A stretch of 64,000 nucleotides of DNA from Burkholderiales bacterium (GCA_003577305.1 QEVL01000011.1:1-64000); one strand, 5' to 3'. Shown: positions 21,623 through 30,603, numbered from the stretch's first letter. A program made the numbers and translations. The notes: generated by a model not told the origin, from the sequence alone.

Positions 21623-23722
21623 TCAGCTGACCTTCATTCCGGGCTGTGCCCCCTCGTCGGCGTCGAGCAGGTACAGGCCCGAAGGCGACCCCGCGTCGTC
21701 GGCCGACGCGGACAGCACCATGCCCTCGGAGACGCCGAACTTCATCTTGCGCGGAGCAAGATTCGCAACGAGCACGGCCAGCCTGCCGACCAGTCGGGCC
21801 GGATCGTAGGCGGCCTTGATGCCCGAGAAGACGTTGCGCAGTCGTCCTTCGCCCGCATCGAGCGTGAGCCGCAGCAGCTTGTCCGACCCCTCCACCGCCT
21901 CGGCCGCGACGATGCGCGCGATCCGCAGGTCAATCCGCGCGAAGTCTTCGATCGACACTGGCGCGGGCGCGCCGGCGCTTTCGGCTGCACCCGCGGGCGC
22001 CGCGGCGGCAGGCGCGTCGGCCGTCGCCGGCAGCTCGAACAGCTCGTCGAACGACTTCGGGTCGACGCGGGTCATCAGATGTTCGTAGCGGCCGATCGCG
22101 TGAGCCGGCGAGGCGGTTCCGGGGCGCACGCCGAGGTCGTCCCAGCGCAGCTGCGGCGTGCCGAAGAACGTCTCGACCCGCGCGGCGGTGACCGGCAGGA
22201 TCGGCTTGAGCAGGATCGTCATCCGGTGGAACGCCAGCAGGCAGCGCGAGCACACCTCGTGCAGCGCCTCGCGTTGCGCCGGGTCTTTCGCGAGCTCCCA
22301 CGGCCTGTTCGCATCGAAGTACTGGTTGACCTCGTCGGCGTAGCCCATGACCAGCCGGATCGCGCGGCCGAACTCGCGCCCCTCGTAGGCGGCCGCCACC
22401 GCCGCCTCGAGCTCGGCCACGCGGGCCGTGTGCGGGTCGGCCGGGTCGGCGGCAAGCGTGGCCAGCTTTCCGTCGAAGTGGCGATTCACGAAGTTCGCGG
22501 CGCGGCTGGCGATGTTGACGTACTTGCCGATCAGGTCGCTGTTGACCCGCGCGACGAAGTCGTCGGGGTTGAAGTCGACGTCTTCGACGCGCGCGTTGAG
22601 CTTGGCCGCGATGTAGTAGCGCAGCCACTCGGGGTTCATCCCGATCTCGAGGTAGCGCAGCGGCGAGATGCCGGTGCCGCGGCTCTTGCTCATCTTCTCG
22701 CCGCTCACCGTGATGAAGCCGTGCACGTTCACGCGGTCGGGCGTCTTGTGGCCGCCGAACTTCAGCGTGGCCGGCCAGAACAGCACGTGGAAGTAGATGA
22801 TGTCCTTGCCGATGAAGTGCACCTGCTCGGTGGACGGGTCGGCGAGCAGGGCGTGGAAGTCGATGCCGAGCTTCGCGCAATGCGCTTTCAGCGACGCGAG
22901 GTAGCCGATCGGCGCGTCGAGCCAGACGTAGAAGTACTTGCCCGGCGCGTCGGGGATCTCGATGCCGAAGTAGGGCGCGTCGCGGGAGATGTCCCAATCG
23001 GCCAGCGACCCGCCCTCGGTGCCGATGCCCAGCCACTCCTGCGCCTTGGCGAGCACCTCGGGCTGCAGCCGCGGTTCGCCGTGCCGATCGGTGCCGGCGG
23101 TCCACTCGCGAAGGAACGCCTGGCAGCGCGGGTCGGACAGCCTGAAGAAGTAGTGGTCGGAGGAACGCAGCTCGGGCTGGGCGCCCGAGAGCGCCGAATA
23201 GGGGTTCTTCAGCTCGGTGGGCAGGTAGACCGATCCGCAGACCTCGCACGAGTCGCCGTACTGGTCTTTCGCGCCGCAGCTCGGGCACTCTCCCTTGATG
23301 TAGCGGTCGGGCAGGAACATGCCCTTCACCGGGTCGAAGAACTGCTCGACGCGGCGCACGTCGATCAGGCCGTGCGCCTCCAGGCTGCGGTAGATCGACT
23401 GCGACAGCTCGGTGTTCTCGGGCGAGTCGGTGCTGTGCCAGTGATCGAAGCTGAGGTGAAAGCCGTCGAGGTAGGCCTTGCGGCCGGCGGCGATGCGCGC
23501 GACGAAGTCGTGCGGGCTCAGCCCCTCTTTCTCGGCGGCGATCATGATCGGCGCGCCGTGTGCGTCGTCGGCGCCGACGAAATGCACGGTGTGGCCGCGC
23601 ATGCGCTGGAAGCGCACCCAGATGTCGGCCTGGATGTACTCCATGATGTGGCCGATGTGGAACGGGCCGTTCGCGTACGGCAGCGCGGTCGTCACGAAGA
23701 GCGTGCGGGCAGGAGCGGTCAT
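21623..23722 (-). CDS. metG: Methionyl-tRNA synthetase
   Basis: Charges tRNA-Met. The 699-residue product has the class I HIGH-type motif in [12 protein letters not shown] (about residues 18-29), a zinc knuckle with four cysteines (CPSCGAKDQ and CEVCGS, about residues 145-165), the KMSKS motif (EKMSKSRGT, about residue 345), the anticodon-binding helical domain, and a C-terminal EMAP/Trbp111-type tRNA-binding domain after an Ala-rich linker at about residues 570-590. It is divergent from apbC with a 138-base gap. Confidence 0.97.
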   Translation of the reverse strand: MTAPARTLFVTTALPYANGPFHIGHIMEYIQADIWVRFQRMRGHTVHFVGADDAHGAPIMIAAEKEGLSPHDFVARIAAGRKAYLDGFHLSFDHWHSTDSPENTELSQSIYRSLEAHGLIDVRRVEQFFDPVKGMFLPDRYIKGECPSCGAKDQYGDSCEVCGSVYLPTELKNPYSALSGAQPELRSSDHYFFRLSDPRCQAFLREWTAGTDRHGEPRLQPEVLAKAQEWLGIGTEGGSLADWDISRDAPYFGIEIPDAPGKYFYVWLDAPIGYLASLKAHCAKLGIDFHALLADPSTEQVHFIGKDIIYFHVLFWPATLKFGGHKTPDRVNVHGFITVSGEKMSKSRGTGISPLRYLEIGMNPEWLRYYIAAKLNARVEDVDFNPDDFVARVNSDLIGKYVNIASRAANFVNRHFDGKLATLAADPADPHTARVAELEAAVAAAYEGREFGRAIRLVMGYADEVNQYFDANRPWELAKDPAQREALHEVCSRCLLAFHRMTILLKPILPVTAARVETFFGTPQLRWDDLGVRPGTASPAHAIGRYEHLMTRVDPKSFDELFELPATADAPAAAAPAGAAESAGAPAPVSIEDFARIDLRIARIVAAEAVEGSDKLLRLTLDAGEGRLRNVFSGIKAAYDPARLVGRLAVLVANLAPRKMKFGVSEGMVLSASADDAGSPSGLYLLDADEGAQPGMKVS

Positions 23723-23860
23723 GGCTTGGCGCAGGGCGGGTCCGCGTAAACCTCTCAGTCTAGCAGGCGACCTGACGCCGTCCGGGGTATCGCGGCAAGG
23801 TCGCGGCGGCTCGATTAGACTTCCCGTTCCCGTTCTTTACCCAACGTCCAGAGTGCATCC

Positions 23861-24949
23861 ATGAGCGTGACTGTCGAGCAGGTGAACGAGGCCCTGAAGG
23901 CCATCGTCGATCCCAATACCCAGAAAGACCTGGTGGCGAGCCGGGAGGCGCGCAACGTACGGGTCGAAGGCGGCGAGGTGGCGGTCGACGTCGAGCTCGG
24001 CTATCCGGCGCGCAGCCAGATCGAGCCGATCCGCCAGCAGGTGGTGGCGGCGCTGCGCGCGCTTCCGGGCGTGAGCAGCGTGTCGGCCAACGTCTACCAG
24101 AAGATCGTCGCGCACTCGGTGCAGCGCGGCGTCAAGACGCTGCCGGGCGTCAAGAACATCATCGCGGTCGCCTCGGGCAAGGGCGGCGTCGGCAAGAGCA
24201 CCACCGCGGTGAACCTCGCGCTGGCGCTGGCTGCCGAGGGCGCGAGCGTCGGCATGCTCGACGCCGACATCTACGGCCCCTCGCAGCCGACGATGCTCGG
24301 CATCACCGGACGACCCGAGTCGCGCGACGGCAAGACGCTCGAGCCGATGGAGGGGCACGGCATCCAGGCCAGCTCGATCGGCTTCATGATCGACCTCGAC
24401 ACGCCGATGGTCTGGCGCGGCCCGATGGTCACGCAGGCGCTCGAGCAGCTGCTGCGCGACACCAACTGGCGCGACCTCGACTACCTGGTGGTCGACATGC
24501 CTCCCGGCACCGGCGACATCCATCTCACGCTCGCCCAGAAGATCCCCGTGACCGGCGCGATCATCGTCACCACGCCGCAGGACATCGCCCTGATCGATGC
24601 GCGCAAGGGCCTGAAGATGTTCGAGAAGGTCGGCGTGCCGATCCTGGGCATCGTCGAGAACATGGCGATCCACGTGTGCTCGAACTGCGGCCATGCCGAG
24701 CACATTTTCGGCGAGGGCGGCGGCGAGCGGATGGCGAAGGAATACGACATCGAGTACCTGGGCGGGCTGCCGCTCGACATCCGCATCCGCGAGCAGGCCG
24801 ACTCGGGCAAGCCCACGGTGGTGGCCGACCCCGACAGCCAGGTCGCGGCCACCTACCGCCAGATTGCACGCCGTGTCGCGGTCAAGATCGCCGAGAAGGC
24901 GCGTGACATGAGCCTGAAGATCCCGTCGATCGTGGTGCAGAACACCTGA
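23861..24949 (+). CDS. apbC: Iron-sulfur cluster carrier ATPase ApbC/Mrp
   Basis: Delivers Fe-S clusters to apoproteins. The 362-residue product has an N-terminal MIP18/DUF59 domain (about residues 5-80), then the P-loop ATPase with deviant Walker A GKGGVGKSTTAVNLA, and a C-terminal CSNCGH motif that supplies the CxxC ligands of the bridging cluster. The metG-apbC arrangement is common in betaproteobacteria, where dcd usually comes next; here dcd is 14 kb away. Confidence 0.95.
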   Translation: MSVTVEQVNEALKAIVDPNTQKDLVASREARNVRVEGGEVAVDVELGYPARSQIEPIRQQVVAALRALPGVSSVSANVYQKIVAHSVQRGVKTLPGVKNIIAVASGKGGVGKSTTAVNLALALAAEGASVGMLDADIYGPSQPTMLGITGRPESRDGKTLEPMEGHGIQASSIGFMIDLDTPMVWRGPMVTQALEQLLRDTNWRDLDYLVVDMPPGTGDIHLTLAQKIPVTGAIIVTTPQDIALIDARKGLKMFEKVGVPILGIVENMAIHVCSNCGHAEHIFGEGGGERMAKEYDIEYLGGLPLDIRIREQADSGKPTVVADPDSQVAATYRQIARRVAVKIAEKARDMSLKIPSIVVQNT

Positions 24950-25089
24950 TCTCCCTGCGGCGGCCGATCGCTCCCCGGCCGCCCGCAGAAGCTGCCTTGT
25001 GCCGCCGCGGGCGCAGCCCGCGCGCGGGGCCCACGCCGGGCCGCCGGCGGGCCACAAGAGCTCGACAAGCTGATATCTTCGAGCACCAT

Positions 25090-25185
25090 GGAGAGGCAAC
25101 GACCCTGGTGGGTCGGCCGGGCTTCAAACCCGGTGGGCGGCGCCACGCGTTGCCGGATGGGTTCGACTCCCGTGCCTCTCCGCCA
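25090..25185 (+). tRNA. selC: tRNA-Sec (UCA anticodon)
   Basis: A 96-base selenocysteine tRNA. It has the 8-bp acceptor stem typical of bacterial tRNA-Sec (GGAGAGGC, 25090-25097, with GCCTCTCC, 25174-25181), a 6-bp D stem (CGACCC/GGGTCG) closed by the tetraloop TGGT, an anticodon stem CCGGG/CCCGG around the loop CTTCAAA (anticodon TCA at 25124-25126), a long variable arm, a T loop TTCGACT, and an encoded GCCA end. It decodes in-frame UGA with SelB. selA, selB, selD and any selenoprotein lie outside the window. Confidence 0.94.
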
Positions 25186-25275
25186 ATTCGCGCCGTGCCG
25201 GTTGCGGCCGCGGCGTCGTGGCGGTCGGGCCGGCCGGGTCGATTCGCCCGGCGCGGAGATCGCGGGGAACGTGCC

Positions 25276-25662
25276 GTGAACGAAGCAGCCACGAATCTGG
25301 CGATCCTGCTGTGGGCCTGCGACCCGGACGACCCGGTGCGGCTGGCCACGCCGTTCTTCCACGCCTCGGCCGCCGCCGCGATGGGCGCGCAGGTCGAGGT
25401 CTACTTCACTGCGCGCTCGGTGCTGTTGCTCGAGCCCGGCGTCGCCGAGTCGCTGTATGCCGCAACCGATCGCCGCAAGTCGATCCACGGCTACATGCGG
25501 GAAGCCGCCGCGCACGGGGCGCGCTTCTTCGTCTGCGGCGACGCGCTCGCCGCGCACGGCCTTTCGCGCGACGTGCTGGCGCCGCAGGCCGCAGAGCTGG
25601 CCGGAGCGGTGAGCTTCATCGACCGGGTGATGGATCCGGGCTGGCGCACGCTCACCTATTGA
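25276..25662 (+). CDS. DsrE/DsrF-like family protein
   Basis: A 128-residue single-domain protein of the DsrE fold (NLAILLWACDPDDPVRLATP, FFHASAAAAMGAQVEVYF, and MDPGWRTLTY at the end). DsrE-family members are sulfur-transfer or sulfur-regulatory proteins, but many lack the catalytic cysteine. Here a Cys is present at about residue 13 and another at about 88. The start is GTG at 25276, 90 bases after tRNA-Sec; longer in-frame starts run through the tRNA gene and are implausible. It is convergent with modE. A role in sulfur or selenium handling is tempting but unproven. Confidence 0.7.
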   Translation: MNEAATNLAILLWACDPDDPVRLATPFFHASAAAAMGAQVEVYFTARSVLLLEPGVAESLYAATDRRKSIHGYMREAAAHGARFFVCGDALAAHGLSRDVLAPQAAELAGAVSFIDRVMDPGWRTLTY

Positions 25663-25672
25663 CGGGTGGCCG

Positions 25673-26518
25673 CTAGGCGGCACTCTCCCGTCCGGACTCC
25701 TGGCTCGCCACTGCGAGAACCACGTCCGGCGCCTTGACCAGCGCGACCGCGCGCACTCCGGGGGCGAGCGCCAGTTCCGCGACGCTCGTTTCGGTGACGA
25801 TCGCCACGATCCGCACTCCGCTGTCGATCTCGAGCGTCACCTCGGCGTTCACCGCGCCTGGCCTCACCGAACGGACGGTGCCCCGCAGCTGGTTGCGCGT
25901 CGACAGCTTCGCCTGGCCGATGTCGGTGGCGAGCACCACGTTGGCGGCCTGGATCAGCGCCATTGCGGGCTGCTGGATGCGCAGGCCCAGTGCGTCCACG
26001 CTCTCGCGCGTGACGATCGCCACCAGGCGCGTGCCACCGGGCAGCGTGAGCTCGACTTCGTCGTTGACCGCGCCCGAGCGCATCGCGGTCACCGTGCCGG
26101 TGAACTGGTTGCGCGCCGTGGTCTTCAGCTTGAGCACGTCGAGCACCGAGAACGGTCGCGACAGGTCGAAGGCCTCGTCGGTGAGCAGCCTCACGAAGCG
26201 CTGGTGTACCGCATCGATCTGTGCATGGCGATCCAGCAGGCGCCGGCCGTGTTCGGTGAGCCGCGTCGAGCCGCCGCCACGCCCGCCCGCGCTGCGCTCG
26301 ACCAGGTCTTCGCCCGCCACGCGGTTCATCGCGTCGATCGCATCCCAGGCGGCCTTGTAGCTGATTCCGAAGGCCCTGGCCGCCTGCGTGATCGAGCCTT
26401 GCTCGGCCACCGCGCGAAGCAGCGCCATGCGGCCGTGCCCGCCCAGGCTTTCGCCGTCCGCGGTGATCCACAACGAGCCCCTGGCTTCGAGCCGGGGCGT
26501 CCTGCTACGCCCGGGCAT
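25673..26518 (-). CDS. modE: Molybdate-responsive regulator ModE
   Basis: A 281-residue ModE with an N-terminal LysR-type winged HTH (residues about 25-95: LRAVAEQGSITQAARAFGIS, YKAAWDAIDAMN) and two tandem Mop/TOBE molybdate-binding domains (about 140-205 and 212-275; ARNQFTGTVTAM and TRNQLRGTVRSV). When loaded with molybdate it represses modABC-type operons. It is last in the operon modA-B-C-E and overlaps modC by 14 bases. Two matching operators lie upstream of modA, which points to feedback control. Confidence 0.93.
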   Translation of the reverse strand: MPGRSRTPRLEARGSLWITADGESLGGHGRMALLRAVAEQGSITQAARAFGISYKAAWDAIDAMNRVAGEDLVERSAGGRGGGSTRLTEHGRRLLDRHAQIDAVHQRFVRLLTDEAFDLSRPFSVLDVLKLKTTARNQFTGTVTAMRSGAVNDEVELTLPGGTRLVAIVTRESVDALGLRIQQPAMALIQAANVVLATDIGQAKLSTRNQLRGTVRSVRPGAVNAEVTLEIDSGVRIVAIVTETSVAELALAPGVRAVALVKAPDVVLAVASQESGRESAA

Positions 26519-27206
26519 GGCAGGCCAGCGGCATTGCCGGATCCTCGACCACGCGGCCGCGCTGCAGGTGGACCACCTCGGCGTCGAGCGCGTGCACGTC
26601 GTCGAGGTCGTGCGTGATCAGCAGCAGCGGCAGGCCGAGCCCGGCCTGCAGTTCGGCGAGCTCGCTGCGCAGCCGACGGCGCAGTCCGATGTCGAGCGCC
26701 GCGAACGGCTCGTCGAGCAGCAGCGCGGACGGCTCGTTGACCAGCGCCCGGGCGAGTGCGGTGCGCTGGCGCTGGCCGCCCGAGAGCTGGTGCGGATGAT
26801 GGTTGGCGACCGCCTCGAGGCGAAATGCGCCGATCCAGTGCTCGACGGCTTCGTCGGTGCCTGCGCGGCCCGGGTTGAACCAGCCGGTGCGGCGGCCGAA
26901 TGCGATGTTCTGCCGCACGGTGAGGTGGGGGAACAGCGCGTAGTCCTGGAACAGGTAGCCAAGGCGCCGCTGCTGCGGCGACAGTCGCAGCCCGCGGCCC
27001 GTGTCGTGAAGCATCCGGCCGCCTATGCAGACGCGCGCGGCGTCGGGCCGCACGATGCCGGCTATCGTCTTCAGCGTGAGCGTCTTGCCTGCGCCCGACG
27101 GGCCGTAGAGCGCCAGGCGCGGGGCGTCGCTCGCGAAACGCACGTCGAGCTCGAAGCTCGTGCCCGCATGCCTCAGCAGCCTGCGCAGCGCGACGTCCCA
27201 GATCAC
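26505..27206 (-). CDS. modC: Molybdate ABC transporter ATPase ModC (short form)
   Basis: ATPase subunit of the molybdate importer. Walker A GPSGAGKTLTLKTIAG, Q-loop LFQDYALFPHLT, signature LSGGQRQR, Walker B LLLDEPFAALD and the H-loop ITHDLDD are all present. At 233 residues it lacks the C-terminal Mop/TOBE domain of the usual 350-residue ModC, so direct inhibition of transport by cytoplasmic molybdate through that domain should be absent. ModE in the same operon supplies two such domains. It starts 10 bases after modB. Confidence 0.92.
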   Translation of the reverse strand: MIWDVALRRLLRHAGTSFELDVRFASDAPRLALYGPSGAGKTLTLKTIAGIVRPDAARVCIGGRMLHDTGRGLRLSPQQRRLGYLFQDYALFPHLTVRQNIAFGRRTGWFNPGRAGTDEAVEHWIGAFRLEAVANHHPHQLSGGQRQRTALARALVNEPSALLLDEPFAALDIGLRRRLRSELAELQAGLGLPLLLITHDLDDVHALDAEVVHLQRGRVVEDPAMPLACHARA

Positions 27207-27216
27207 GGCGCGCGCC

Positions 27217-27891
27217 TCATGTGCGCGCCGGCACGCGGCCCGGCACCAGCCGGCCCGCGCTCAGCAGCACCGCAATGCAGGCGATCGAGGTGACGGCGAC
27301 CAGGAAGTTCGCGATGTCGTCCTGGCCGGCCTGGACCGCTTCGTAGACGGCGATCGACAGTGTCTGCGTCTTGCCGGCGATGCTGCCGGCCACCATCAGC
27401 GTTGCGCCGAACTCGCCGAGTGCGCGCGCGAACGCCAGCAGCAGCCCGGCCAGGATGCCGCGCCAGGCGAGCGGCAGCGAGACGCGGAAGAACACCGCGG
27501 TCTCGCCGATGCCCAGCGTGCGCGCCGCGTCCTCGAATTGCGGGTCCACCTGTTCGAAGGCTGCCCGTGCCGCCTTGAACACCAGCGGGAACGACACGAC
27601 GGCGGCCGCGATCACTGCCGCCTGCCAGGTGAAGATGAGCCGTATGCCGAAGTGCGCGAGCAGCCACCCCCCGATCGGGCCGTGGCTGCCGATGAGCACC
27701 AGCAGGTAGTAGCCGAGCACCGTCGGGGGCATCACCATCGGGAGCGTGAGCGCCGCATCGAGCAGGTCGCGCCCGGGAAAGCGCCCGTGTGCCATCGCGT
27801 AGCCGATGCCGACGCCCAGCAGCAGGTTGATCGCGGTGGCGCAACCCGCCACCTTCAGCGTGAGCAGCAGGGCAATCCAGGCGCCGTCCAT
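27217..27891 (-). CDS. modB: Molybdate ABC transporter permease ModB
   Basis: Inner-membrane subunit of the molybdate importer: 224 residues with about five or six membrane segments. It carries MVMPPTVLGYYLLVLIG and the EAA coupling loop DAARTLGIGETAVFFRVSLP (about residues 140-160), followed by ARALGEFGATLMVAG, all typical of ModB. It lies between modA and modC on the minus strand with an 18-base gap to modA. Confidence 0.94.
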   Translation of the reverse strand: MDGAWIALLLTLKVAGCATAINLLLGVGIGYAMAHGRFPGRDLLDAALTLPMVMPPTVLGYYLLVLIGSHGPIGGWLLAHFGIRLIFTWQAAVIAAAVVSFPLVFKAARAAFEQVDPQFEDAARTLGIGETAVFFRVSLPLAWRGILAGLLLAFARALGEFGATLMVAGSIAGKTQTLSIAVYEAVQAGQDDIANFLVAVTSIACIAVLLSAGRLVPGRVPART

Positions 27892-27909
27892 CGCGACCGG
27901 GCCCGTCGT

Positions 27910-28665
27910 TCAGGGCCTGCCGAACCCGTACCGGGCCAGCAGCGCCTGCGCCGCCGGGCTCGTCAGGAACTCGACAAAGCGCTGCGCCATGGCCGCGTTG
28001 GGCGCTGCCGCGAGTGGCGCAACCGGATAGAGAATCGGCCGCGTGGCGGGCAGCGTCAGCGCGATCCTGACCTTGTCCGGCATCAGCGCAGCGTCGGTCG
28101 CATAGACGAACCCGGCGTCGACTTCCGCGCGCGCGACGTAATCGAGCGCCTGGCGAACGTTGTTCGCACCGATCATTTTCGGCTCGATCGCGCCCCACTG
28201 GTTGGCGGCTTCGAGCACGCTCTTCGTGTAGCGGCCCACCGGTACGCTTGCGGGCAGGCCGATGGCGATGCGCGCGTAGCCGGCGTCGGCCAGATCGGCC
28301 ACGGCCCGCGGCGACTTCGCCGCGGTCGCCGGAACGATCACGACCAGCGCATTGGAGGCGAAATCGCGCCGTTGCGCCGCCTGCACCAGGCCCTGCTTCT
28401 GCGCCTCATCCATCGTCTGCTGGTCGGCGCTCGCGAACACGTCGACCGGTGCGCCCTTCGCGATCTGCTGCAACAGGGCGCCCGAGGCGCCGAAGTTCAA
28501 TTGCACCCTGGTGCCGGGGTTTTCCGCTTCGAACAGCGGCGCCAGTTCGCGCAGTGCATTGGTCAGGCTGGCCGCGGCCGAAACCGTCAGTTCGGCAGCC
28601 AGCGTCGCCACCGGCAGCGCCGATGCGAGCAGGAGCGCAAGCGCCCGATGGAGCGTGACCCTCAC
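27910..28665 (-). CDS. modA: Periplasmic molybdate-binding protein ModA
   Basis: Binds molybdate or tungstate in the periplasm and delivers it to ModBC. The 251-residue product has a Sec signal peptide (cleavage probably after ALPVATLAA, about residue 24) and the ModA pattern ELTVSAAASLTNALRELAP, NFGASGALLQQI, GAPVDVFASADQQTMD, and the second-lobe VDAGFVYATDA. First gene of modABCE; two ModE-like operators sit 40-150 bases upstream. Confidence 0.95.
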   Translation of the reverse strand: MRVTLHRALALLLASALPVATLAAELTVSAAASLTNALRELAPLFEAENPGTRVQLNFGASGALLQQIAKGAPVDVFASADQQTMDEAQKQGLVQAAQRRDFASNALVVIVPATAAKSPRAVADLADAGYARIAIGLPASVPVGRYTKSVLEAANQWGAIEPKMIGANNVRQALDYVARAEVDAGFVYATDAALMPDKVRIALTLPATRPILYPVAPLAAAPNAAMAQRFVEFLTSPAAQALLARYGFGRP

Positions 28666-28704
28666 GGCTGACTGGTTTGCGGAGAACCGGGCGAGGCGGC
28701 GATG

Positions 28705-28727
28705 GAGATATTAGAGCATATATGACG
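28705..28727. promoter_or_regulatory. ModE-like operator 1 upstream of modA
   Basis: The site reads GAGATATTA, five bases, TATATGACG. On the minus strand this is CGTCATATA, five bases, then TAATATCTC, close to the ModE consensus built from TATA-rich half-sites ending in AACG/CGTT. It lies 40 bases before the modA start codon and includes a plausible -10 (TAATAT on the minus strand), so bound ModE would block the promoter. The call rests on its likeness to the consensus and on the linked modE gene. Confidence 0.7.
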
Positions 28728-28793
28728 ATTCTCGCGAATCGGCCTCCGTGGGCTCCCCTTGTGTTCCGAAGCGCTACCGGGGCTGACGATATG

Positions 28794-28816
28794 GAAATAT
28801 TCTTTTGTATATGACG
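28794..28816. promoter_or_regulatory. ModE-like operator 2 upstream of modA
   Basis: The site reads GAAATATTC, five bases, TATATGACG. It has exactly the same architecture as operator 1 and an identical right half, 89 bases further upstream of modA. It lies just beyond the 3' end of the truncated regulator fragment (28840-28977). Confidence 0.62.
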
Positions 28817-28839
28817 AATGGGCGGCGCAGTCGATGTCT

Positions 28840-28977
28840 CTAGCGATACCAGGGCAGCGTGCGCCTGAGCGAGACGATCTCTCCGGCGCCCTGCGCCGAA
28901 TAGCCGGCCAGTTGCGCGACCTGTTCGCGCCAATGCTCCGAAGCCAGCAGCGACACCAGCGCCCGGGCGGGCGGCGG
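28840..28977 (-). pseudogene. C-terminal fragment of a molybdate-type PBP-domain transcriptional regulator
   Basis: About 45 codons in the minus frame, ending in TAG at 28842-28840. The tail includes RALVSLLASEHWREQVAQL, then GYSAQGAGEIVSLR and the end TLPWYR. This resembles the C-terminus of one-component regulators with an HTH and a periplasmic-binding-like (COG1910) domain, which often sit beside molybdate or formate dehydrogenase genes. The HTH and most of the binding domain are missing, and a TGA closes the frame at 28989. Homology ends at about 28975, where the binding-protein fragment on the other strand begins. Family assignment is from memory of the motif. Confidence 0.6.
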
Positions 28978-29585
28978 ACCGCATCGTCAAGGGCGAACCA
29001 GCCGAGGTGTTCGCCTCGGCGAACATGATGCATCCGGCTTCGCTCGCTGCCGCCGGCAAGGCGATGTCGCCGCTACCGTTCACGCGCAACGTACTGTGCG
29101 CGCTCACACGGCCAGAGGTGAACGTGCGCTCTGACAACCTGCTCGAACGCATGCTCGATCCCGCCGTGCGTCTGGGAACGTCGACGCCGAAGGCCGATCC
29201 GTCAGGTGACTACGCATTCGAGCTCTTCGCGCGCGCCGAAGCACTGCGTCCGGGTGCGCGCAAGGCGCTCGAAGCGAAGGCGCTCGAGCTCACCGGAGGC
29301 CCCGACTCGCCAGCGCCACCGCCCGATCGCAGCCTTTATGGCGACCTGGTCGCGCGAAAGCAGGCCGACATCTTCCTCACATACTGCACCAACACGCTGC
29401 TCGCGCGTCGCGACTTCCCCGATCTCGTCTCCGTCGCGATCGCGCCCGAGCTGTCCGTCGGTGCGCAATACGGGCTCACCGTGGTGCGCGGTGCCCGGGA
29501 GCCGGCGTGGCGCTTCGCATGGTTTATCCTCACCGACGATGCGCAGGCGATTCTCACCCGGCACGGATTCGGTTCGCTACGTTGA
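28974..29585 (+). pseudogene. 5'-truncated ModA-like substrate-binding protein
   Basis: The frame gives a ModA-like periplasmic oxyanion-binding protein from about residue 60 of the family onward: DRIVKGEPAEVFASANM, then VRLGTSTPKADPSGDYA, LTGGPDSPAPPPDRS, and QADIFLTYCTNTLLARRDFP. The signal peptide and first third are absent. The frame is open back to 28869, but upstream residues are antisense to the regulator fragment, with no ATG. A GTG at 29007 could give 192 residues without a signal peptide, which could not reach the periplasm. Probably inactive. The FecCD permease and ATPase genes follow. Confidence 0.75.
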
Positions 29586-30603
29586 CGCTGCCGGCCCTTC
29601 CCGCGGCGCTGAATCCCTCGCCTGGCCCTGGGTAGTCGGCGCGCTGGCGATCGCGCTCGTCGCGCTGGCGCTGTACGCGCTGGGCAGCGGGCGCTTCCAT
29701 CTTCCGCTGGGCGAGGTGCTGCGGATGCTCGCCGGTGCGCAGGACGTGCCGCCGGCCGCCGAAACCGTGCTTTGGCAGATCCGCGGACCGCGCGTGCTGG
29801 CCGTGATCGTTGTCGGCGCCGCCCTGGCTGCCTCGGGCGCCGCGCTGCAGTCGGTGTTCCGCAATCCGCTCGCGGCACCGGACCTGCTCGGCGTCTCGGC
29901 GGGCGCCGCGCTCGGCGCCGTGCTGGGCATCTTCCTGGGCTGGAGTGCGATCGTGATCCAGGCCTCGGCGTTCGCGGGAGGGCTCGCGGCGGTGGCGCTG
30001 GTCTACGCGGTGGGCACCGTGCTGCCGCTGCGCGATCGCACGCTGAGTCTGGTGCTCGCGGGCATCGCGATCGGCAGCATGCTGGGCGCACTGATCGCAC
30101 TGGTGAAGACGCTGGCCGACCCCTATGCGCAATTGCCGGCGATCACGTTCTGGCTGCTGGGCAGCTTCGCGTCGATCACCGCGGTCGACGTCGCGCTGCT
30201 CGCGCTGCTGGCGGCGCTCGGCCTGGTGCCGCTCGTGCTGATGCGCTGGCGCGCCGATGCGCTCGCGCTCTCCGACGACGAGGTGCACGCACTGGGCCTG
30301 GGGCTGCCGGCGCTGCGCCTGGCACTGATCTGCGGCGCGACGCTCGCCACCAGCGCCACGGTCGCCGCTGCGGGAGTCATCGGCTGGATCGGCCTGGTGG
30401 TGCCGCACGCCGCGCGGCTGATGGTGGGCGCGTCGTTTGCGCGCACGCTGCCGGTGTCGATGCTGCTCGGCGCGCTGCTGATGCTGCTGATCGACACGCT
30501 CGGCCGCAGCATCGGACAGTCCGAGGTGCCCCCGGGTGTGCTCACCGCGCTGGTGGGCGCGCCGGTGCTGTTCGCGTTGATGCTGCGCCGCGCCGATGGC
30601 TGA
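29539..30603 (+). CDS. FecCD/BtuC-type ABC transporter permease
   Basis: A 354-residue inner-membrane protein with about nine or ten membrane segments and the FecCD family motifs: IRGPRVLAVIVVGAALAASG, FRNPLAAPDLLGVSAGAALG, and VIGWIGLVVPHAARLMVG. This type II importer class carries iron-chelates, cobalamin and, in the MolBC branch, molybdate or tungstate. The ATG at 29539 overlaps the binding-protein remnant by 47 bases; other starts are possible because no ribosome site stands out. Next to a ModA-like gene it may import an oxyanion. Its own binding protein is broken, so activity is doubtful. Confidence 0.85.
   Translation: MRRRFSPGTDSVRYVDAAGPSRGAESLAWPWVVGALAIALVALALYALGSGRFHLPLGEVLRMLAGAQDVPPAAETVLWQIRGPRVLAVIVVGAALAASGAALQSVFRNPLAAPDLLGVSAGAALGAVLGIFLGWSAIVIQASAFAGGLAAVALVYAVGTVLPLRDRTLSLVLAGIAIGSMLGALIALVKTLADPYAQLPAITFWLLGSFASITAVDVALLALLAALGLVPLVLMRWRADALALSDDEVHALGLGLPALRLALICGATLATSATVAAAGVIGWIGLVVPHAARLMVGASFARTLPVSMLLGALLMLLIDTLGRSIGQSEVPPGVLTALVGAPVLFALMLRRADG

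Noticed and set aside
24950..25275. Longer DsrE-like frames starting at 24997 or 25218
   Set aside because: They run through the tRNA-Sec gene and lack family similarity before residue 1 of the GTG 25276 start.
25276..25662. Possible selenoprotein next to tRNA-Sec
   Set aside because: The DsrE-like gene has no in-frame UGA, and no gene in the window shows a conserved frame continuing past UGA.
28759..29028. 89-residue plus-strand frame over the regulator remnant
   Set aside because: Antisense to the conserved C-terminal regulator tail and without family features.
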